The notes under the pieces: model-generated
Database searches by the model: none
What the model saw: the letters and a program-made list of their open reading frames with translations, nothing else
Told to the model about the DNA's origin: nothing
Program-made: the position numbers and the translations under genes
Assembly (NCBI GenBank): GCA_030601485.1
Contig: JAUVTO010000109.1
Location: forward strand, 1-6,293
Source of the DNA: Desulfobacterales bacterium
GTDB lineage: Bacteria > Desulfobacterota > Desulfobacteria > Desulfobacterales > UBA11574
DNA length: 6,293 nucleotides
Direction: 5' to 3'
Shown: one piece after another, positions 1 to 6,293 of the stretch
How positions within the stretch are numbered: position 1 is the stretch's first letter
How the letters are laid out: each line of letters opens with the position of its first letter

Positions 1-1
1 A

Positions 2-134
2 TTGAGACGGCAAAGTAAAAAGTTCAAGTTCAAGGCGTCGCGAATTTCGTGGAATGAGGCGTACTTATGTACGCTGCAGTGAACACGAAAGGAAGCGCAA
101 CGCAGAAATTGGACTTTTTACGAAGCCGTCAAGT
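2..134. repeat. Long imperfect palindrome (REP/MITE-like) upstream of iorA
   Basis: The stretch reads as a single large inverted repeat made of nested blocks. GACGGCaaaGTAAAAAGT (6-23) pairs with the complement of the block at 113-130. GCGTCGCG (35-42) pairs with CGCAACGC (96-103) with one mismatch. TTTCGTG (45-51) pairs with CACGAAA (84-90). The centre is GCGTAC-TTAT-GTACGC (59-74). All blocks share nearly the same centre near position 67, so this is one cruciform or hairpin rather than chance pairings. It has no transposase gene and no sensible ORF. Non-coding elements of this build are often dispersed through a genome. It ends about 2 bp before the iorA Shine-Dalgarno, so if transcription starts upstream it would fold in the iorA leader. 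The mobile or dispersed nature is inferred; only the palindrome is seen. Confidence 0.75.
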
Positions 135-135
135 T

Positions 136-145
136 TAAGGAAGGT
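136..145 (+). promoter_or_regulatory. Ribosome binding site of iorA
   Basis: The purine-rich run TAAGGAAGGT lies a few bases before the ATG at 149, at good Shine-Dalgarno spacing. It supports that start over the in-frame ATG at 188. It is the only clear ribosome binding site in the window, and it lies immediately outside the right arm of the palindrome. Confidence 0.7.
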
Positions 146-148
146 GCC

Positions 149-2002
149 ATGCACAAACTACTCACTAAACATCCCGGTCTGAAAATGCTGCTTTTGGGCA
201 ACGAAGCCATTGCCCGTGGGGCGATTGAGGCCGGAGTCGCTGTTGCAACAACATATCCCGGAACTCCCTCTTCAGAAATATCAACCAATTTTTTCCAGAT
301 ATCCCGGGAAAGCAAACTCTATTTTGAATACAGCACCAATGAAAAGGTTGCACTTGAAGTGGCCGCCGCTACGGCAAATTCAGGCGTCCGCAGCATGTGT
401 GTCATGAAGCACGTGGGAATGAATGTGGCTGCGGACGTTTTTATGACCCTTGCGTACATTGGCGTTAAGGGAGGCCTTGTTATCGTTACGGCCGATGATC
501 CGTACATGTTTTCGAGTCAGAACGAACAAGACAACCGTTATTATGGCAAGTTTTCAGGTCTGCCCGTGGTGGAACCGTCTTCGGTGCAGGAGGCCAAAGA
601 TATGGTTGCTTATGCTTTTGATATTTCAGAAAAACTTCAGCAACCGGTTATCTTCAGAACGACAACCAGAATAAATCATTCCACTGCTCCCGTGGTTTTT
701 GGTGAAATCAAGGCGGCCGAAACCAGCGGTGATATTTCCAAGGATCCGTTTAATCAGGTACCCGTTCCTGCTGTTGCCAGAAATCTTCACGCAAAACTGT
801 TAGGCAAACTTGAAACCGCTGAAAAGATGTCCGAAAATTCAGAATACAATTTCATCATGGGCAACGGCGTCTGGGGTATTATATGTAATGGTGTAAGTTA
901 CAATTATGTGTCTGATGCAGCCAAAGACCTGAACATAGAACATCGGGTTAAGATATTTCGTATGGGATTTTCGTATCCCATGCCCCGAGCTACGATCAAA
1001 CGGTTTTTAAAAGAGTGTGAAAAAGTGCTGGTTGTGGAGGAAGGCGAGCCTTTCATGGAAGAAACGGTCAAGATTCTGGCACAGGAGGAAAAACTAACTC
1101 TTCCTATTTTGGGGAAAAGCCAAAAATATTTCTCACGACTGTATGAATTCGATCCCGCCCTGGTAAGACAATCAATCGCAACCTGTTTTGATGTGGCGTA
1201 TGCACCGGCTAAGGTCCCGGATCTTTCCGATATTCCTGAAATTCCGGAGCGTCCGCCCAACCTTTGTGCCGGGTGCTCTCATCGGGCTACCTTTTATGCG
1301 GTTAAAAAGGCCTCAGAAGGTATGGATACAATTTGTCCCACCGATATCGGCTGCTATACCCTCGGATTCCTGCCACCGCTTGCCATGGGAGATTTTCTGA
1401 TATGTATGGGAGCTTCTGTGGGAGTATCCTGCGGTTTTTCAATAAAGACCAATAAGAAAGTCATTTCCTTTATCGGAGATTCCACCTTTTTTCATTCCGG
1501 AATACCCGGTTTAATTAATGCCATCTATAATAACCATAATTTTACCATGGTAATTCTTGATAATGGCACCACTGCTATGACCGGGCATCAGCCTCATCCG
1601 GGTGTTGATATGAAAAAACTGAACATTGACGGGTACGGGATGGTGTCTATCGAAGATATCGTCCGGGCTGTGGGGGTATCCCACGTTACGGTTATCAGGC
1701 CCTACAGGGTTAAAAAGAGTATCGATGCCGTCAAAGAAGCCCTGAACTTTAAAGGGGTTTCGGTGGTGATATCCAAAGAAATGTGTACGCTGTATGCGAG
1801 AGGTCTAAAGAAAGCCCGGGGCAAGCCTTTTTTTGTCAGTGACAAATGTAAAGGTCATAAAGATTGTATCAATGAGCTCGCATGCCCGGCCTTTTTCATA
1901 GAGGATAACCGGGTTAACATCGATCCTGTCATGTGTTCGGGGTGTTCAGTCTGCGCCCAGATTTGCCCGGAACATGCAATTTTGCCCATTAGGGATACAT
2001 AA
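149..2002 (+). CDS. iorA: Indolepyruvate:ferredoxin oxidoreductase, alpha subunit
   Basis: This is the catalytic subunit of IOR. It decarboxylates indolepyruvate and other aryl pyruvates oxidatively in the cytoplasm, giving aryl-acetyl-CoA, CO2 and two reduced ferredoxins (the reverse direction is also possible in anaerobes). The 617-residue length is usual for the family. In order, the protein shows an N-terminal domain with LGNEAIARGA, YPGTPSSE (36-43), STNEKVALE (around 62-69) and SSQNEQDNR (122-130). A middle transketolase-C-like domain follows at about 230-345. The TPP-binding domain has CAGCSHR (373-379), DIGCYTLG (399-406), GDSTFFHSG (443-451) and LDNGTTAMTG (470-479). A C-terminal two-cluster ferredoxin domain spans about 563-615. 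The second cluster motif is canonical (C596, C599, C602, C606-P). The first reads C567-xx-H570-xx-C573-x5-C579-P, with His where a Cys is expected. The start is chosen from the strong Shine-Dalgarno at 136-145. It is followed by iorB after 20 bp. Confidence 0.96.
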   Translation: MHKLLTKHPGLKMLLLGNEAIARGAIEAGVAVATTYPGTPSSEISTNFFQISRESKLYFEYSTNEKVALEVAAATANSGVRSMCVMKHVGMNVAADVFMTLAYIGVKGGLVIVTADDPYMFSSQNEQDNRYYGKFSGLPVVEPSSVQEAKDMVAYAFDISEKLQQPVIFRTTTRINHSTAPVVFGEIKAAETSGDISKDPFNQVPVPAVARNLHAKLLGKLETAEKMSENSEYNFIMGNGVWGIICNGVSYNYVSDAAKDLNIEHRVKIFRMGFSYPMPRATIKRFLKECEKVLVVEEGEPFMEETVKILAQEEKLTLPILGKSQKYFSRLYEFDPALVRQSIATCFDVAYAPAKVPDLSDIPEIPERPPNLCAGCSHRATFYAVKKASEGMDTICPTDIGCYTLGFLPPLAMGDFLICMGASVGVSCGFSIKTNKKVISFIGDSTFFHSGIPGLINAIYNNHNFTMVILDNGTTAMTGHQPHPGVDMKKLNIDGYGMVSIEDIVRAVGVSHVTVIRPYRVKKSIDAVKEALNFKGVSVVISKEMCTLYARGLKKARGKPFFVSDKCKGHKDCINELACPAFFIEDNRVNIDPVMCSGCSVCAQICPEHAILPIRDT

Positions 2003-2022
2003 GTCAGCGATTGGATTATTAA

Positions 2023-2619
2023 ATGAAAACAACGAGATTAATAATAGTGGCTGTGGGGGGACAGGGAAATCTTTTGGCTTCCAGGGTTATCGGAGAAGCC
2101 GCACTCCTTTCAGGCATTGATGTGCGCATGAGTGAAATACACGGCATGGCTCAAAGGGGTGGTGTTGTTGAATCCTCAATTGTGTTTGGGGATGCTCAAA
2201 GCACCGTAATTTCGGATGGTGAGGCCGATGTGCTTTTAGGGTTTGAGCCCTCGGAAACTCTGCGGGCTTTAAATAAATGCAATTTAAATACGGTTGTTAT
2301 TACAAATCTGGCCAAGCTTCCGTCTTTTACGGTGACTACGGGAAAAAGTGTTTATCCGGATCTGGATATGCTCCAAGAGTTGATTCGGAAGAAAACGGCA
2401 AAACTTATTGCCTTTGATGCAGCGTCCATGGCAATCAAAGCCGGAAACGTCTTGTCCGTAAATATGGTTCTGCTGGGCGCCTTGATTCAAACCCATACCG
2501 TTCCCCTGTCCGCCGAAAATGTCAAAGAAGCGATAATAAAAAGAACCCAAAAAGCTTTTGTTGAGTCCAACTTAAAGGCTTTCGAGTTAGGGTTCTCCGC
2601 CGCCCAAGAACTCGGATAA
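2023..2619 (+). CDS. iorB: Indolepyruvate:ferredoxin oxidoreductase, beta subunit
   Basis: This is the small subunit of IOR, a member of the 2-oxoacid:acceptor oxidoreductase gamma-domain family; it assembles with IorA and is needed for CoA-dependent turnover. The 198-residue protein is full length for the family. It opens with a Rossmann-like glycine-rich loop, VGGQGNLLASR (11-21), followed by the hallmark MSEIHGMAQRGG (36-47) and then a DVLLGFEPSETLRAL stretch. There are no membrane segments and no cysteine cluster, as expected, since the Fe-S clusters are in IorA. The start lies 20 bp after the iorA stop, and upstream there is only a weak purine stretch (TTGGATT), so translation may depend on coupling to iorA. 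In many genomes iorAB is followed by a phenylacetate-CoA ligase gene (paaK); here recN follows instead. Confidence 0.95.
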   Translation: MKTTRLIIVAVGGQGNLLASRVIGEAALLSGIDVRMSEIHGMAQRGGVVESSIVFGDAQSTVISDGEADVLLGFEPSETLRALNKCNLNTVVITNLAKLPSFTVTTGKSVYPDLDMLQELIRKKTAKLIAFDAASMAIKAGNVLSVNMVLLGALIQTHTVPLSAENVKEAIIKRTQKAFVESNLKAFELGFSAAQELG

Positions 2620-2680
2620 TTCGGATAATAAAGTTCACAGTTTTCATTCAGGCGCTATTCCATCATTTATAGTTGCGTGT

Positions 2681-4378
2681 ATGCTTCAAGAACTCTCTAT
2701 TAAAAATTTTGCGATAATCGATGATCTTCAGATATCCTTTTCAGACGGACTGAACATTTTGAGCGGCGAAACCGGTGCCGGCAAGTCTATCATCATAAAT
2801 GCGGTCAATCTTTTGCTTGGAAGCCGGGCAAATGCCGGGCTCATTCGTACGGGTAGCCAGACGGCGGAACTCGAAGCATTGTTTCAAATTGCAAAGCAAA
2901 GCACCATCGCCGGCATTATGGAAAAAAACGGCTTTCATTCCGAGGAAGGACTTCTGATAAGAAGAATTGTTTCTCGCAAGGACCGCCACCGGGTTTATAT
3001 CAACGGACATCTTGCCACCACCCAAACGCTGAATTTGATAACCGAGAATCTTGCAAGCATATCCGGGCAGCACGCTCATCAGAGACTTTTAAAAGAAGAG
3101 AACCAACTGGAGATAATTGATCAGTTTGGAGATCTGATTTCCCTGCGGGATGAGGTTTCCGGGTGTTTTCATGAAATAATCCCGTTGATCCGGAACCTCA
3201 AAAACCTGAAGGCTAAAAAGGCCCGTCACGCCGAACACGTTCAGTTGCTTGAATTCCAGCAAAAAGAGATCCGGCAGGCATCCATAACTCCGGGAGAAGA
3301 CGTGGCTCTTGAACAGGAACGGATACGTCTGAAAAACGGAGAAGAACTTTTTCAGGCGGTTCACAGCAGCGTTGAAGCGCTTTACAGTGCACAGGGTGCG
3401 GCTGTTGAACGCCTTGTAGCGGTGAAAAAAGATCTTGAAAAAGCTTCCCTCATAGATCCCGCCCTCGTCCCAAAAAAAGAGCGTATCGCCGAAGCAGCCA
3501 TTTATCTTGAAGATATTGCTGAAGCGCTTAGAACTTACCTGAACAATATACAGATCGACGAAAATCGTCTTGAAGCGGTTGAAGCGCGGCTCGACACCCT
3601 GGCCAAGCTCAAGCGTAAATATGGAAAGTCTCTTGAGGATGTACTTTTGCAACTTGAATCCATAGATCATGAGCTTTCAGGAATCGATAATCTATCAGAG
3701 GATATCGCTGATACCGAAAAAAAGCTTTCCTATCTGCACGGCAAGCTGGTCAAACTGGCCGTAACCCTTTCAACCAAAAGGAAAAGCACGGCCGCGACAC
3801 TTGCAAAAAAAGTGGAAAAAGAACTCGATACCCTTAAGATGTCCCAAACTAAGTTTGAGATTTCCTTTGGAACCCTACCGGTGGATGAACATACAGATAC
3901 CTGTCTTGCAACCCAAGAGAGCGTCATCACTGAAACCGGAATGGACCGAATAACCTTCCTGATTGCTCCGAATGTGGGAGAGACGCTCAAACCCCTCAAT
4001 AGTATCGTCTCCGGCGGGGAACTTTCACGGGTTATTCTTGCATTAAAAGCCATACTGGCCAAGAGCGAAGCGGTGGAGACCATTGTTTTTGATGAAGTTG
4101 ACGCGGGAATCGGAGGAAGCGTGGCAGAGGTAGTGGGGAAAAAGCTGTCATCCCTTGCCCGTCACCATCAAGTTATCTGTATTACTCATCTGCCTCAAAT
4201 CGCAAAGTTCGGCAACCATCATTTCAATATATCAAAGCATGTTACCCGGGGGAGAACCAGAACAACCATAAACCGTTTAACCGAGACGGAACGGGTCAAA
4301 GAGATCGCCAGGATGCTCGGAGGTGAAAAAATCACCCGCGCTACTCTTGATCATGCCCATGAGATGCTGGATATTTGA
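2681..4378 (+). CDS. recN: DNA repair protein RecN
   Basis: RecN is an SMC-like ATPase acting on the nucleoid early in recombinational repair of double-strand breaks. The 565-residue length is close to the usual 550-560. The N-terminus has the typical LSIKNFAIIDDL opening and Walker A GETGAGKS (29-36). The Q-loop region SGQHAHQ is at 128-134. A long charged helical region from about 145 to 400 forms the short coiled-coil arm. The C-terminal half-ATPase carries the ABC signature SGGELSR (444-450), Walker B IVFDEVD (468-474) followed by AGIGG, and the H-loop ITHLPQIA (501-508). All ATPase motifs are intact. The start at 2681 matches the family N-terminus exactly, although no Shine-Dalgarno precedes it. 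The 61-bp gap after iorB shows no evident terminator, promoter or LexA-type box, so read-through from iorAB is possible. RecN is often SOS-controlled in other bacteria; nothing here shows that. Confidence 0.97.
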   Translation: MLQELSIKNFAIIDDLQISFSDGLNILSGETGAGKSIIINAVNLLLGSRANAGLIRTGSQTAELEALFQIAKQSTIAGIMEKNGFHSEEGLLIRRIVSRKDRHRVYINGHLATTQTLNLITENLASISGQHAHQRLLKEENQLEIIDQFGDLISLRDEVSGCFHEIIPLIRNLKNLKAKKARHAEHVQLLEFQQKEIRQASITPGEDVALEQERIRLKNGEELFQAVHSSVEALYSAQGAAVERLVAVKKDLEKASLIDPALVPKKERIAEAAIYLEDIAEALRTYLNNIQIDENRLEAVEARLDTLAKLKRKYGKSLEDVLLQLESIDHELSGIDNLSEDIADTEKKLSYLHGKLVKLAVTLSTKRKSTAATLAKKVEKELDTLKMSQTKFEISFGTLPVDEHTDTCLATQESVITETGMDRITFLIAPNVGETLKPLNSIVSGGELSRVILALKAILAKSEAVETIVFDEVDAGIGGSVAEVVGKKLSSLARHHQVICITHLPQIAKFGNHHFNISKHVTRGRTRTTINRLTETERVKEIARMLGGEKITRATLDHAHEMLDI

Positions 4379-4447
4379 ACGTCTCTGAAATTCTACAATT
4401 TATTGAAAATAAAGGGGGTTTTAAGGCTTAAATGTTTAACTCGAACA

Positions 4448-4474
4448 TGGAAAGTTGGAATATTGGAATATTGA
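4448..4474 (+). repeat. 8-bp-phased TGGAAtat repeats (left arm)
   Basis: TGG triplets fall at 4448, 4456 and 4464, with a decayed unit (TGA) beginning at 4472, so the period is exactly 8 bp (units TGGAAAGT, TGGAATAT, TGGAATAT). The array lies about 70 bp after the recN stop, within the 4379-4629 intergenic region. Its complement resembles the inverted array at 4532-4597, so the two form imperfect arms about 57 bp apart around an AT-rich core. No gene is supported here. Confidence 0.6.
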
Positions 4475-4531
4475 TTTTGAAAGGAAGTTTATCATTTTTA
4501 AACACTTTTATCTCATATCAATAAAAATTTG

Positions 4532-4612
4532 CCAATAGCCCAGTTTTCCATTTTTCCAGGAACCATTATTCCATCGTTCCAGTATTCCAACATTCCAATT
4601 GTGAGCGAAGCG
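4532..4612 (-). repeat. 8-bp-phased TTCCA repeats (right arm, inverted)
   Basis: Nine CCA triplets begin at 4532, 4540, 4548, 4556, 4563, 4571, 4579, 4587 and 4595. Every step is 8 bp except one of 7. Read on the - strand the units are TGGAAnnn, the same family as the left arm. The best-matching part is AATTGGAATGTTGGAATA on the - strand (4583-4600), against AGTTGGAATATTGGAATA on the + strand around 4453-4470. The array ends in a GAGCGAAGCGAACTC block (4603-4617) that contains a short tandem GCGAA. Such degenerate arrays look like dispersed intergenic repeats and can create spurious ORFs rich in repeated Trp-Asn and Glu-Tyr-Trp residues. The dispersed nature is inferred. Confidence 0.6.
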
Positions 4613-4629
4613 AACTCATTTAAAATACC

Positions 4630-6293
4630 ATGACTTTTTATAGCATTCCGCCATTTTTGACATTGTGCTGCTTTCTCGGGCTTGCCGTTCTGACTATTTT
4701 CTATGGCCCCAGAACAAAAACCAACTTGCTTTTTTTTACAATCTGCATCCTCGGATCCTTTCTTTATATCGACATACTTTTCGCTTTCAATGTTACATCT
4801 GCTGAAACCGCTCTTTGGGTCAGTCGTACGGATCATTTTTTCATTGTGTATCTATTTCCCGTATATATTCATTTTTTTCATGCTTATCTCAATATTTCGG
4901 GACGAAAATGGCTTATCCGGAGTGCATATGCCTATGCATTTATTCTGATGTGCGTTACGCCCACGCCTTTTTATATCGAATCCATGCAGAAACATTATTT
5001 CGGTTATTTTGCAAAGGGCGGAATTCTTTATCCTTTTTTCGGCCTGGCAGGGCTTTTTGTTACCATATATGTCTTGATACAGTTATTTAATGCAATCCGT
5101 ACAGAGAACAACAGCTCCCACAAAAACCGGCTTAAATATCTGTTTGCCGGATTTGGCATCATGGGCCTCATGAACGGATTGAATGTCTTTCCGATCTATG
5201 GATATTCCGTATATCCCCCCGGCAATTTAAGTTTTATTCCCCTTATTATTTTTGCTGTGGGACTTTTCAAGCACGATCTTCTTGACATGGGAATATTGAT
5301 CAAAAAAAGTCTTATCTATTCAATTTTGACCGCATTTCTGACCTGCTTATATGCTCTGATAATCATTATGGCGGATAAGGTCTTTAAGAATTTTAATTTT
5401 TCAGATTCCATTTATTTTCCCATATGCTTTTTTCTTTTGATCGCTTTTGTTTTCGGACCGCTAAAATCAAAAATACAGGTCGTTATCGACGGCATCTTCT
5501 ACAAAGGCAAGTATGATTATCAGAAAACCATCAAAAGGGTCAGCCAGTTGATCGTATCTGTGCTCGATTATGAAGAGATCGGCAAACTTCTGATGGATAC
5601 TGTCGTTGATACCATGAAGGTTCGTCATTTCGCCCTTTTTTTGAGGGATACATCGGGATCGAGTTTAATAAATTTCGCCACCCGCGGGGAACCCATTGAT
5701 CAGGGGCACTCCATTTTGATAAACGACCACACTTGTGTGATCGAATTCATGAAAAATCAGCGCAGCCCTGTTATAAGGAAAAATCTTAAGCAAAAGATTT
5801 CATCGCCCGAGATACCGGATGTACTCAAAGATATGGATGGGTTGGGCGCAGAAATCATTCTTCCGATGATCTTTGAAGAAAACCTGAACGGATTTATTGT
5901 TCTGGGGGAGAAACTTTCCGGGGATCTTTTCACGCGTGAAGATATGGATCTTCTTGAGACACTTGCCGGACAGAGTTCACTTGCTATTGAGAATGCCCGT
6001 TCCTATAAGTCGCTTAATGATCTGAAGGAGAATCTTGAAAAAAAGGTCGAAGAAAGGACCACAGATCTGAAACACGCTCTGTCTGAAAAGGAGCGAACCC
6101 AGGAAATGTTAATCCGCTCGGAAAGTCTTGCCGCAATCGGACAATTGGTTGCCGGCGTTGCCCATGAATTGAACAATCCGTTGACAACGGTTACAAGTCT
6201 GGTACAGGCCACCATAGAAGATGTTGAGAAGTGGGATCAACAGAATCCTTTTGACCCGGACTTGATAGACGATCTAAAGTTTGCCGATAAGGA
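4630..6293 (+). CDS. Membrane sensor histidine kinase (multi-TM, GAF, HisKA), 3' truncated
   Basis: The reading frame is open for 554 codons to the window edge, so the C-terminal HATPase domain is cut off. It should sense a membrane or cytoplasmic signal, autophosphorylate a His and pass phosphate to a response regulator. The first ~280 residues hold about eight or nine hydrophobic segments (roughly 5-25, 32-54, 68-87, 96-113, 132-156, 169-188, 199-214, 226-246, 260-276), resembling the 7TM histidine-kinase N-terminal region. A linker DGIFYKGKYDYQKT (287-300) leads into a GAF-like domain (about 305-456, ending AIENAR). A coiled coil (about 460-500, including VEERTTDL) precedes the HisKA H-box VAGVAHELNNPL, with phosphoacceptor His512. 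An in-frame stop at 4621 makes ATG 4630 the earliest ATG start, but no Shine-Dalgarno is visible. The ligand is unknown, and no response regulator gene is in view. The linker and layout recall PrsK-like kinases, but that assignment is not supported. Confidence 0.88.
   Translation, partial: MTFYSIPPFLTLCCFLGLAVLTIFYGPRTKTNLLFFTICILGSFLYIDILFAFNVTSAETALWVSRTDHFFIVYLFPVYIHFFHAYLNISGRKWLIRSAYAYAFILMCVTPTPFYIESMQKHYFGYFAKGGILYPFFGLAGLFVTIYVLIQLFNAIRTENNSSHKNRLKYLFAGFGIMGLMNGLNVFPIYGYSVYPPGNLSFIPLIIFAVGLFKHDLLDMGILIKKSLIYSILTAFLTCLYALIIIMADKVFKNFNFSDSIYFPICFFLLIAFVFGPLKSKIQVVIDGIFYKGKYDYQKTIKRVSQLIVSVLDYEEIGKLLMDTVVDTMKVRHFALFLRDTSGSSLINFATRGEPIDQGHSILINDHTCVIEFMKNQRSPVIRKNLKQKISSPEIPDVLKDMDGLGAEIILPMIFEENLNGFIVLGEKLSGDLFTREDMDLLETLAGQSSLAIENARSYKSLNDLKENLEKKVEERTTDLKHALSEKERTQEMLIRSESLAAIGQLVAGVAHELNNPLTTVTSLVQATIEDVEKWDQQNPFDPDLIDDLKFADK

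Noticed and set aside
109..137. Possible iorA promoter with TTGGAC (109-114) as the -35 box.
   Set aside because: At 17 bp spacing the -10 position (AGTTTA) is poor and would overlap the Shine-Dalgarno; the bases also belong to the palindrome's right arm.
2612..2630. Short near-tandem CGGATAAT copies at the iorB stop.
   Set aside because: Only two copies of about 8 bp, one of them within the coding end; this is readily explained by chance.
3089..3670. A 193-codon - strand open frame inside recN.
   Set aside because: It is fully antisense to an intact recN coding region, with no family resemblance; it is a shadow of the recN codon pattern.
4379..4447. Possible recN terminator around AAAGGGGGTTTTAAGGCTTAA.
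   Set aside because: TTAAGGCTTAA is a palindrome with no room for a hairpin loop, and no GC-rich stem followed by a T-run is present.
4432..4524. A 30-codon + strand ORF beginning at ATG 4432 after a G-rich run (AAAGGGGG).
   Set aside because: Much of it is translation of the TGGAAtat repeat (ESWNIGIL-type residues), it has no recognisable domain, and the G-run is too far from the ATG for a good ribosome binding site.
4598..4608. AATTGTGAGCG, identical to the left half of the E. coli lac operator.
   Set aside because: The symmetric right half is missing, no LacI-type regulator is nearby, and the bases are explained by the end of the repeat array.
4513..4836. A 107-codon - strand ORF across the intergenic repeat and the start of the kinase gene.
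   Set aside because: Its C-terminal part is repeat translation (EYWNDGIM-type) and the rest is antisense to the kinase's first membrane segments; no start signal or family was recognised.

Overview
The window looks like chromosomal DNA from a strictly anaerobic bacterium, most plausibly a deltaproteobacterium (Desulfobacterota, perhaps Desulfobacterales). This is inferred from four things: a two-subunit, ferredoxin-linked indolepyruvate oxidoreductase; a RecN DNA-repair ATPase; a membrane histidine kinase with a multi-TM/GAF/HisKA layout of a kind frequent in that group; and two kinds of repeat-like, palindromic intergenic DNA. Base composition is moderate, and all four genes lie on the + strand.

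Layout: (1) Positions 2-134 hold one long imperfect palindrome ending just before the Shine-Dalgarno of the first gene. (2) iorA (149-2002) and iorB (2023-2619), 20 bp apart, encode the two subunits of indolepyruvate:ferredoxin oxidoreductase. This thiamine-diphosphate enzyme converts aryl pyruvates from aromatic amino acids to aryl-acetyl-CoA and reduces ferredoxin. (3) After 61 bp, recN (2681-4378) encodes an intact SMC-like double-strand-break repair ATPase. (4) A 251-bp intergenic stretch (4379-4629) carries degenerate 8-bp-phased repeats (TGGAAtat-type, then the inverted TTCCA-type) around an AT-rich core. (5) A membrane sensor histidine kinase starts at 4630 and runs off the right edge, so its ATPase domain is not in the window.

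iorA and iorB form one functional unit. recN and the kinase have no evident functional link to IOR; recN may simply be read through from iorAB. No RNA gene, CRISPR array, transposase, phage gene or convincing terminator was seen. The coding content is mostly ordinary. The points worth a second look are a His in place of one expected Cys in an iron-sulfur motif of IorA, the two repeat elements, and an apparently orphan kinase whose start codon lies about 30 bp from a repeat and lacks a clear ribosome binding site. I see no convincing evidence of an undescribed multi-gene system.
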